Positions 36,189 to 43,630 of a stretch of DNA of 64,000 bases are shown piece after piece. Numbering within the stretch: the first letter of the stretch is position 1; the number at the start of each line of letters is the position of its first letter. Source of the DNA: Urbifossiella limnaea (lineage in GTDB: Bacteria; Planctomycetota; Planctomycetia; Gemmatales; Gemmataceae). The stretch is from contig NZ_CP036273.1 in assembly GCF_007747215.1 (NCBI RefSeq), forward strand, positions 5,564,322 to 5,628,321, written 5' to 3'. Made by a program: the position numbers and the translations under genes. The notes beneath the pieces are model-generated. The model searched no databases. It saw only the letters and a list, made by a program, of their open reading frames with translations, and was not told where the DNA came from.

Positions 36189-37231
36189 GATCGCCCCCCC
36201 GGGCGCTCGGCCAGGATCACGGAGTAGCCGCGGTTTTCGATCACCGAGCAGTCGCCGAACGTCTCGAAGATCATCGGCACCACCGCCTCCGGCATCTTCG
36301 TCACGATGTGGTAGCGGCCGCCCGGCGTCAGCAGGTCGCGGGCGCCCTCCACGAACAGGCGCGCGATCTCGGCCTTGGCGTAGTACGGCGGGTTCGCCAG
36401 GATCACGTCGAACTTGTCCGTTTCGAGCCCCTGCAACCGCGTCGCCGCAACGAACGTCGCGTTCGTGACGCCGTTCGCCGCGGCGTTCAGCTTCGCCAGC
36501 TGGATCGCGCGGAGGTTGCTGTCGATGAACGTGACGCGGCCGGTCGGCCCAATCTTCCCCGCGGCCAGGCAGCCCACCGAACCCGCGCCACAGCCGAGGT
36601 CGAGCACGGCGTCGCCGGGGCGGATGTCGGCGACCTCCAGCATGGCCCGCGAGCCGTTGTCGAACCGGCCGTAGCTGAACGTGCCGGGGCGGCTGACGAA
36701 CTCCAGGCCGGTGCCGTCCGGCATCTTGGCGTGGTACTTCACCTCGTGCCGGCGGCGGTCCGGCACGTCGTCCGTCTTCGTGCTCCAGAACGCCATTCCG
36801 TTCGGCCCCGCGGGGCTCTCGCCGCACTTGCCGAAGACCTTCTTGTGCCACTTGGCGAACTGGTTGTCGCGCTCGTACTCGGACAGCGAGATGAGGAGGC
36901 CGCCCGGCGCCAGGACGTGGTAGGCCTGCTCGATCGTGTCGATCTTCAGCTCGCGGTCGCCGAAAGCCGCGGCCGGGTAGACCACGGTGCCGAACCGCTG
37001 CTCCAGGTCCCACAGGTCGGGGCCGCTCACGACCTCGGCGGCCGCGCCCTGCTCGTCGAGGCACTCGCGGACGCGGCCGGCCTGGTGCAGGTCCATCTGG
37101 AAGCAAACGGTGTCGGGGCGGTTGATTCGCCTGGCGATGGAGGCGACGGCCCACGGCGGCCCGAGGGCGATACACGCCGGCGGGCGGACGCGGTCTTCGA
37201 CCACGCGGAACAGGTCGGCGGCGTGCTTCAT
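36185..37231 (-). CDS. RsmC-like class I SAM methyltransferase
   Basis: A 348-residue methyltransferase with an N-terminal non-catalytic half and a C-terminal SAM-binding half: VLDLGCGAGSVGCLAA near residue 215 and the acceptor motif NPPYYAKAE near 280. NPPY in this position is typical of enzymes methylating exocyclic amines of guanine in rRNA, such as RsmC (16S m2G1207). The duplicated layout fits RsmC. The exact RNA target cannot be read from sequence. Confidence 0.83.
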   Translation of the reverse strand: MKHAADLFRVVEDRVRPPACIALGPPWAVASIARRINRPDTVCFQMDLHQAGRVRECLDEQGAAAEVVSGPDLWDLEQRFGTVVYPAAAFGDRELKIDTIEQAYHVLAPGGLLISLSEYERDNQFAKWHKKVFGKCGESPAGPNGMAFWSTKTDDVPDRRRHEVKYHAKMPDGTGLEFVSRPGTFSYGRFDNGSRAMLEVADIRPGDAVLDLGCGAGSVGCLAAGKIGPTGRVTFIDSNLRAIQLAKLNAAANGVTNATFVAATRLQGLETDKFDVILANPPYYAKAEIARLFVEGARDLLTPGGRYHIVTKMPEAVVPMIFETFGDCSVIENRGYSVILAERPGGRS

Positions 37232-37290
37232 GGGGGGATTGTACGACGACCGCGGGCGAGCCGACCGCCGTCAGGCGGCGGGTGTCGCGG

Positions 37291-38154
37291 TCAGTCGTCG
37301 TCCTCGTCGTCGTCGTCCTCGTCGTCGTCCGACTCCTCCTCGTCCTCGGGGCCGCCCTCGGTCTCGGCGAAGCCCTCCTTCACCTTCGCGTCTTGCAGCA
37401 TCACCACGCCGTAGATGCCGACCAGCAGCGGGATGGCCATCACCGCCCCGGCGGTCGCGAAGGCGTAGTTGCCGAGGTCCGACATCTGGCTGGCGCCGAA
37501 GCAGATGAAGGCGCCCCACAGGAACACCATGAAGCCGAGGAACATCGTCAGGATCGAGTCGTCGAACTCCTCGTCGCCGACCGGGGCGTCGCTGAACACC
37601 AGCGGCCACATGCCGATCACGAAGAACACCAGCCCCGCCGCCGCGGCGATCAGCCCGGCCCCGGTCATCAGGTTGGCCGGCATCACCATCAGCCCGACGG
37701 CCGGCCCCTTGGCGCTCTTCTTGTACTTGTCCTGCACCTCGCCGAACTTCACCTTGGCCTGCTCGGCCTTCATCTTCTCCTCGTCCGTCTCCTGCGCCAC
37801 GCCGTACCCGCGCTTGATGGACTCGGCGTCCTCGTCGTCGTCCTCGTCCACCTTCGGCTTGGCCGACGCCGGGGCCGGGGGCGGCGGCTTGGCGCCGTCG
37901 TCCTTCGGCCTCGCGGGCTTCTTCTTCGGGTCGTCGCTGAACTTGAACCCGCCGGCGTCCGGCTTCTTCTTCTTGCCGCCGTCGTCGTCCTTGAAGTTGA
38001 ACGTGCCGGCGCCGGCCGTCGGGGCCGGCTCGTCCGCGGCGACCGGGACGAACCCCTGCTCGCACTTCGGGCACTTCACCCGCCGCCCGGCCGGGACCGC
38101 GGCGGGCGTCTTGATCGCCGCGTCGCAGTGCGGGCAGGTGTACGTGACGGCCAT
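37291..38154 (-). CDS. Zinc-ribbon membrane protein with acidic tail
   Basis: A 287-residue protein. An N-terminal zinc ribbon (CPHC ... CPKC, residues 6-30) is followed by a Lys/Asp-rich linker of about 120 residues. Four transmembrane helices occupy about 145-270, and a tail of nearly pure Asp/Glu closes the chain. The function is unknown. The start at 38154 places MAVTYTCPHC first; an upstream start at 38196 adds 14 unlikely residues. The acidic tail may bind cations or basic partners. Confidence 0.75.
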   Translation of the reverse strand: MAVTYTCPHCDAAIKTPAAVPAGRRVKCPKCEQGFVPVAADEPAPTAGAGTFNFKDDDGGKKKKPDAGGFKFSDDPKKKPARPKDDGAKPPPPAPASAKPKVDEDDDEDAESIKRGYGVAQETDEEKMKAEQAKVKFGEVQDKYKKSAKGPAVGLMVMPANLMTGAGLIAAAAGLVFFVIGMWPLVFSDAPVGDEEFDDSILTMFLGFMVFLWGAFICFGASQMSDLGNYAFATAGAVMAIPLLVGIYGVVMLQDAKVKEGFAETEGGPEDEEESDDDEDDDDEDDD

Positions 38155-38209
38155 CTCAGGCTCCCGGGACGTGCGGACCGAGCGGTCCGGCTTCATCCTA
38201 GCGAACGAC

Positions 38210-38232
38210 GCCCACCCGGTGCAACGGGTGGG
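38210..38232. repeat. Short palindrome, family C
   Basis: The near-palindrome gcccacccggtgcaacgggt and onward matches the element at 61969-61994. It lies between two minus-strand genes and may end transcription of the upstream one. Confidence 0.75.
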
Positions 38233-38241
38233 CCGTTCCGG

Positions 38242-39360
38242 CTAACTGCCCACCCAGTCCGGCTTCTCCCACGCGCTCAGGACGCACGGCTGGCCCAGCA
38301 GCCGCACCTTCAGCTGCCGCGTCATCGCCCACCGGCGCGACCGCAGCGGCGGCTGGAGCGAGTCGAACTCCGACACCAGCAGCACCGCCCGGCCGCCCGG
38401 CTTCAGCACCCGGTCCCACTCCCGCGCCGCCGCGGCGTACAGCGGGCCGATCTCCTCCGGCGACCCCAGTTGCACGCCGAACGGCGGGTTCGACACCACC
38501 CGATCGACACTCGCACTGGCCAGCGGCAGCGCCGTCGCGTCCCAGCGGAACAGCGACGCCTTGCCGACCTGATCCAGGTTCTGCGACGTGACGAACATCG
38601 CGTTCGGGTCGATGTCGCCGCCGACCACGCGGACCGGGTCGCCGCGGCGGCTGCGGGCCACGTCCAGCGCCTCGGCCAGGATCGTGCCCGCGCCGCACAT
38701 CGGGTCGAGCACCGTCATGCCGGGGCCGACGCCGGCCAGCCGCACCATCGCCGCCGCGGCCGTCGGCCGCAGCGACGCCAGCACGTGGTCGAGCTTGTAC
38801 GTGCGGTGCCGCATCGTGCGGTCGGACAGCCGCACGCCGCAGGTGGCGACCTTGCCGCGGATCGTCAGCCAGATCTCGAGCCAGGCGTTCTCGTCGGTCC
38901 GCTGCCAGCCGGCGGGAATCACACCCGCGAGCCCCTCGGCGAACGCCTCGCGGGCGTCCGTCCGGCGGTAGCCGTGCTCGCCCTGCATCTGCACGATGAT
39001 GTTGAACGTCGGCCGGCCCTTCGTCTTCGGCCGCAGCGAGTGGTGCAGCTTGAACAGCCGCGGCCAGTCGGGCTTGCGGGCCGTCCACGTGCGGATCAGG
39101 TTCAGGTCGTCGGCGGTGAAGGCGAGGCTGTCCGAGCCCCACGCCAGGAGGTACACGTCCTCGGTGGTGCGGAGCTTCAGCAGGTCGGGCGTCACGTCCT
39201 TGACGCGGAAGACGACGAGGCCGCGGGTCGTCTTCTTGACCTCGCCGCCGAGGTCGCGGTTGATCTCGTCCGCCGCGACGGCTTCGAGGCCGGCGTGGGT
39301 CATGGCGTAGAGCGGCGGCAGCGGCGCGGCGTCGGACTCGGGGCGGCCTTTGCGGGACAT
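38242..39360 (-). CDS. THUMP-domain RNA methyltransferase
   Basis: A 372-residue protein: an N-terminal THUMP region (about 15-165, beginning YAMTHAGLEAVAADEI) and a SAM methyltransferase domain with TVLDPMCGAGTILAEALD near residue 215 and NPPFGVQLG near 290. The pattern DPxCGxGT plus NPPxG is that of RlmL/Trm14-type guanine-N2 methyltransferases for rRNA or tRNA. Which RNA is methylated is not evident. Confidence 0.9.
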   Translation of the reverse strand: MSRKGRPESDAAPLPPLYAMTHAGLEAVAADEINRDLGGEVKKTTRGLVVFRVKDVTPDLLKLRTTEDVYLLAWGSDSLAFTADDLNLIRTWTARKPDWPRLFKLHHSLRPKTKGRPTFNIIVQMQGEHGYRRTDAREAFAEGLAGVIPAGWQRTDENAWLEIWLTIRGKVATCGVRLSDRTMRHRTYKLDHVLASLRPTAAAAMVRLAGVGPGMTVLDPMCGAGTILAEALDVARSRRGDPVRVVGGDIDPNAMFVTSQNLDQVGKASLFRWDATALPLASASVDRVVSNPPFGVQLGSPEEIGPLYAAAAREWDRVLKPGGRAVLLVSEFDSLQPPLRSRRWAMTRQLKVRLLGQPCVLSAWEKPDWVGS

Positions 39361-39589
39361 CGGGACCGTCGTGGGGTGCGGGCGGGGTCGGAAGTGATTC
39401 TACGGATTCGGGATAGCACCACGCCACGGCGTCGGTCGCACGCTCGTTGCCGGGACGAACGGTATTGTGTGTACGGCTCCCCCCTGGGGGGTCGCGGCAC
39501 GCATTGAGTCAATGTCACAAATTAATGTTGGATCGACGCCGCGCCCCTTCGGCTAGCCGCGCCGCGACCGGCGGGCGTATCATACCGCC

Positions 39590-39913
39590 ATGTTTCGCGC
39601 CCCCGCCGCGATCGCCGTGCGCTTGCTCGCGGGCCTTCTCACGCTCGCCGTCCTGCTCACCGCGTCGCCGCTGCCGCTCATTCAGTCCGCCGTCGCCGCA
39701 GCGCCCGTCGGCGAGGAGGCCGACGCGGACGTGGAAACGCTGTCGTCGGCGTGCCCGCGCCGGGCGGCCGGCGCCGGCGGCCCGCCGTTCGCGGCTTCAC
39801 CTCCGACACACGTTTACGCGAACCGGCTCGCGTCCGGCTCGGTCCGCTCGGCCGCCCGCGCCGCGGCCGGCTCGCCCGGCCGCGGCGCGCTCCGTCCGCA
39901 CCCGCGCTGCTAG
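39590..39913 (+). CDS. Small exported protein of unknown function
   Basis: A 107-residue frame with a good signal peptide (VRLLAGLLTLAVLLTASP) and a short Ala/Arg-rich mature part ending in Cys. The tail could be disordered or spurious in this GC-rich setting. It lies just upstream of the CNNM gene. No family is recognised; about even odds that it is real. Confidence 0.5.
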   Translation: MFRAPAAIAVRLLAGLLTLAVLLTASPLPLIQSAVAAAPVGEEADADVETLSSACPRRAAGAGGPPFAASPPTHVYANRLASGSVRSAARAAAGSPGRGALRPHPRC

Positions 39914-39994
39914 ACCCGCACGCTCCCCCCACCGGCCGACGGCTCGCACGTGCGCCGCACGCGCCGCCGGCCGCCCCACCCCCGGGAGAGTGTC

Positions 39995-41125
39995 ATGGTT
40001 CTTTTCGCCGCCGACGCGGCGGGCGCGCACTGGGCCTGGTCCGCCGCCGGCCTCGCCGCCGTGCCGGCCCTCGTCGCCCTGAACGGGTTCTTCGTCGCCG
40101 CCGAGTTCGCCCTCGTCGCCGTCCGCCGGACGCGCGTCGAGGAGCTGGCGACCCAGGGGAAACCCGGCGCCGCCGCGGCCCGCGACGCCGTCGCGCACCT
40201 GGACCGCACCATCGCCGCGACGCAGCTCGGGATCACGCTGGCGAGCATCGCCCTCGGCTGGGTCGGCGAGCCGACGCTGGCCCGCCTCGTCACGCCCGCC
40301 GCGGAAGCGCTGCTGCCGGCCGGCGGCGCCGTGGTCGCCGCCCACGCGGCGGCGGTGGCGCTGGCGTTCGCGCTCATCACGTTCCTGCACGTCGTGTTCG
40401 GCGAACTCATCCCGAAGACGCTCGCCCTCCGCTCGCCGGAGGGCACGTCGCTGCGGGTGGCCGCGCCGCTGAACCTGTTCGTCCGGCTGACGCGGCCGGC
40501 TATCGCGCTGCTGAACGGGACCGGGAACCTCGTGCTCCGGGCGATCGGGTGCGGGCCGGCGGGGTCCGAGTCGAACGCGCACTCCGTGGACGAGTTGTCG
40601 CAGCTGGTCGGCGAGACGGAGGGGGCCGGGGCGCTGACCGCGCGGCAGGCGGAACTGGTGCGGAAGGTGTTCACCCTGGCCGGCCGGCGGGTCCGCGACT
40701 GCATGGTGCCGCGCGAGAAGGTGGCGGCGCTGGCGCTGGGGACGCCGCCGGAGCGGGTGCTCGACCAGGTCCGGGCCGGGGCGCACACGCGGATGCCGGT
40801 GTACGACGGCGACCTGGACCGCGTCGTGGGCGTGGTGAACACGAAGGACCTGTTCCACCTGTTCAGCCTGCGCGGGCTGGTGTCGCTGGAGGACGCGCTG
40901 TACCCGCCGCAGTTCGTCGGCCCGGACGACGGGGTGGCCGACGCGCTGGACCTGTTCCGCCGGGCGCGGCGGCCGCTGGCCGTGGTCCGCGACGCGGCCG
41001 GCCGGGTGCTGGGGCTGATTACGCTGGAGGACGTGCTGGAACAGATCGTCGGCCCGATCGAGGACGAGCACGACCGCCGCCGCTGGCCGCTGCCGGCGCT
41101 GGCCGTGTCCGGGGGGCGGGCGTAA
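39995..41125 (+). CDS. CNNM/CorC-type integral membrane protein with CBS pair
   Basis: A 376-residue protein: a DUF21/CNNM membrane domain of three to four helices (about residues 10-165), where NGFFVAAEFALVAVRRTRVE and ATQLGITLASIALGWVGEPT are the family hallmarks. A CBS pair follows (about 205-360), ending LITLEDVLEQIVGPIEDEHD. These proteins are implicated in magnesium or cobalt efflux or in envelope stress. The C-terminal CorC_HlyC domain is absent or minimal. The ATG at 39995 has a GGGAG site. It is followed on the same strand by the SulP fusion. Confidence 0.88.
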   Translation: MVLFAADAAGAHWAWSAAGLAAVPALVALNGFFVAAEFALVAVRRTRVEELATQGKPGAAAARDAVAHLDRTIAATQLGITLASIALGWVGEPTLARLVTPAAEALLPAGGAVVAAHAAAVALAFALITFLHVVFGELIPKTLALRSPEGTSLRVAAPLNLFVRLTRPAIALLNGTGNLVLRAIGCGPAGSESNAHSVDELSQLVGETEGAGALTARQAELVRKVFTLAGRRVRDCMVPREKVAALALGTPPERVLDQVRAGAHTRMPVYDGDLDRVVGVVNTKDLFHLFSLRGLVSLEDALYPPQFVGPDDGVADALDLFRRARRPLAVVRDAAGRVLGLITLEDVLEQIVGPIEDEHDRRRWPLPALAVSGGRA

Positions 41126-41244
41126 TGCCGCGTTTCATCGTGTGGGGTTCGCTCCCACGGTGTGAACCACCGGCCACGCACGCCCCCCAGGCCACGCCGA
41201 GAACCGACCAACCACCCGAATCCAACCCGACCAGGACTCACCGC

Positions 41245-43503
41245 ATGCCCCATACGAACGAGCCGCTCTCCGCGACCCTGCCGCGCGACCTCACCGCCGG
41301 GCTGGTCGTCTTCCTCGTCGCCCTGCCGCTGTGCCTCGGCGTCGCCCTCGCGTCGGGGGCGCCGCTGCTGGCCGGCGTGATCGCCGGCATCGTCGGCGGC
41401 CTGCTCGTCGGCGTCCTCAGCGGGTCGCACACCAGCGTCGCCGGCCCGGCCGCCGGGCTCACCGCCGTCGTCCTGGCCCAGATCGCCAGCCTCGGCTCGT
41501 TCAACACCTTCCTCCTGGCCGTCGTCGTCGGCGGGTTCATCCAGATCGCGCTCGGCCTGCTCCGCGCCGGGTTCGTCGCCGCGTTCGTGCCCAACGCCGT
41601 CATCAAGGGGCTCCTCGCGGCGATCGGCGTCATCCTCATCCTGAAGCAACTACCGCACGTCGTCGGCCACGACCCCGACCCCGAAGGCGACATGTCGTTC
41701 GAGCAGCCGGACCACGAGAACACGTTCACCGAGCTGGCGAAGACGCTCGGCGACATCCACCCCGGGGCCGCCGCCGTCGGGATCCTGTCGGTGCTGCTGC
41801 TGGTGGTGTGGGACCGCACGAAGGCGCTGAAGAAGTCGCCGGTGCCGGCGCCGCTGATCGTGGTGCTGCTCGGCGTCGGGCTCGCGGAACTGTTCCGCGG
41901 CATGGGCGGCGTGTGGCTCATCGAGCCGTCGCACCTCGTGCAGGTGCCGGTGGCCGAGACGCTGGCCGGCGTGTTGAACTTCGTCCAGCTGCCGGACTTC
42001 AACCAGTGGCGGAACCCGGCGGTGTACACGGCGGCGTTCACCCTCGCGGCGGTGGCGTCGCTGGAAACGCTGCTGAACCTGGAAGCCGTGGACAAGCTCG
42101 ACCCGCGGCGGCGCAACTCGCCGCCGAGCCGCGAGCTGTTCGCGCAGGGCGTCGGCAACGTCGCGTCGGGCCTGATCGGCGGGCTGCCGGTCACGTCGGT
42201 CATCGTCCGCAGCTCGGTCAACATCAACGCCGGCGCCCGCACGCGGCTCGCCGCGATCTTTCACGGCGTGCTCCTTCTGGGGAGCGTGGCGCTGCTGCCG
42301 GCGGCGCTGAACCGCATCCCGCTGGCGTGCCTGGCGGCCATCCTGCTCGTGACCGGCGTGAAGCTCGCCAGCCCGGCGCTGGCCCGCCAGATGTGGGCGG
42401 CCGGCAAGTACCAGTTCGCCCCGTTCATCATCACCGTGCTGGCCATCGTGTTCACCGACCTGCTCATCGGCGTGGTGATCGGGCTCGTCGTCAGCACCAG
42501 CTTCATCCTGTGGAGCAACATGCGCCGGCCGGTGCGGCGGTTCCAGGAAAAGCACCTCGGCGGCGAGGTGGTGCGGATCGAGCTGGCCAACCAGGTGAGC
42601 TTCCTGAACCGCGCCGCGCTGGCCCGCGTGCTGGACGAGGTGCCGCGCGGCGGCCGCGTGCTGCTGGACGCCACGCAAACGGACTACATCGACCCGGACG
42701 TGCTGGAGCTGCTCCGCGAGTTCGACGACAGCACCGGCCCGGCCCGCGGCGTGGAGGTGAGCCTGGTCGGCTTCCGCAGCAAGTACCAGCTCGACGACCG
42801 CATCCAGTTCGTGGACCACTCGACCCGCGACCTCCAGGAGAAGCTGGCGCCGGAGCAGGTGCTGCAAATCCTGGCCGACGGGAACGAGCGGTTCCGCACC
42901 GGCCGGCGGCTGACGCGCGACCTCGGCCGGCAGATCGGGGCGACGGCGGCCGGCCAGCACCCGCTGGCGGCCGTGCTCAGCTGCATCGACTCGCGGACGC
43001 CGGCCGAGCTGATCTTCGACCTGGGCGTGGGCGACGTGTTCAGCGTGCGGCTGGCGGGGAACGTGACGAGCCGGAAGGCGATCGGCAGCATCGAGTACGC
43101 CTGCGCGGTGGCGGGGGCGAAGCTGGTGGTGGTGATCGGCCACACCCGCTGCGGCGCGGTGGGGGCGGCGGTGGACCTGGCGGCGGCGGGCCAGACGGCG
43201 CGGGAGGCGACCGGCTGCGAGCACATCGACGACGTGGTGGACGACGTGCAGCGGTCGGTGGACCGGGCCGAGTGCCAGGCCGCGACGCGGCTGGCGCCGG
43301 CGGAGAAGCAGGCGTTCGTGGACGGCGTGGCGCGGCGGAACGTGGCCCGCGCCGTGGCCGAGCTGGTGGAGCAGAGCGGGACGCTGGCCCGGCTGGTGCG
43401 CGACGGCCGGATCTTGGTGGTGGGCGGCATGTACGACGTGGCGACCGGCGCGATCGAGTTCCTGCCGACGGACAAGGCGGCGGTGGCGAGCCGAGCCCCG
43501 TAA
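41245..43503 (+). CDS. SulP transporter-STAS-beta-carbonic anhydrase fusion
   Basis: A 752-residue fusion. SulP membrane domain: about 12 helices in residues 10-420, with LPLCLGVALASGAPLLAGVI and NINAGARTRLAA. A STAS domain follows (about 430-530; VLLDATQTDYIDPDVLELL). The C-terminal beta-carbonic anhydrase has the zinc ligands Cys580 (CIDSR), His633 and Cys636 (GHTRCGAV) and Asp582, so it looks active. The likely role is bicarbonate or sulfate uptake tied to CO2 hydration at the membrane. Related SulP-CA fusions are known in other bacteria. It is flanked downstream by an inverted repeat and a convergent antiporter. Confidence 0.92.
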   Translation: MPHTNEPLSATLPRDLTAGLVVFLVALPLCLGVALASGAPLLAGVIAGIVGGLLVGVLSGSHTSVAGPAAGLTAVVLAQIASLGSFNTFLLAVVVGGFIQIALGLLRAGFVAAFVPNAVIKGLLAAIGVILILKQLPHVVGHDPDPEGDMSFEQPDHENTFTELAKTLGDIHPGAAAVGILSVLLLVVWDRTKALKKSPVPAPLIVVLLGVGLAELFRGMGGVWLIEPSHLVQVPVAETLAGVLNFVQLPDFNQWRNPAVYTAAFTLAAVASLETLLNLEAVDKLDPRRRNSPPSRELFAQGVGNVASGLIGGLPVTSVIVRSSVNINAGARTRLAAIFHGVLLLGSVALLPAALNRIPLACLAAILLVTGVKLASPALARQMWAAGKYQFAPFIITVLAIVFTDLLIGVVIGLVVSTSFILWSNMRRPVRRFQEKHLGGEVVRIELANQVSFLNRAALARVLDEVPRGGRVLLDATQTDYIDPDVLELLREFDDSTGPARGVEVSLVGFRSKYQLDDRIQFVDHSTRDLQEKLAPEQVLQILADGNERFRTGRRLTRDLGRQIGATAAGQHPLAAVLSCIDSRTPAELIFDLGVGDVFSVRLAGNVTSRKAIGSIEYACAVAGAKLVVVIGHTRCGAVGAAVDLAAAGQTAREATGCEHIDDVVDDVQRSVDRAECQAATRLAPAEKQAFVDGVARRNVARAVAELVEQSGTLARLVRDGRILVVGGMYDVATGAIEFLPTDKAAVASRAP

Positions 43504-43517
43504 GGGCCCGGGTGGGT

Positions 43518-43624
43518 TTTCGTAGGTCGGGTGTTCGAGACCTGACAGCGGCACCGATCAGAGCGGACGACCGCGGGAAGTCGTTCGCGCCGCGTGTCAG
43601 GTCTCGAACACCCGACCTACGAAA
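43518..43624. repeat. Inverted repeat, family B
   Basis: Perfect 30-base arms at 43518-43547 and 43595-43624 (tttcgtaggtcgggtgttcg and onward). The arm resembles that at 35534. It lies between two convergent genes and may act as a terminator for both. Confidence 0.92.
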
Positions 43625-43630
43625 CCACCG

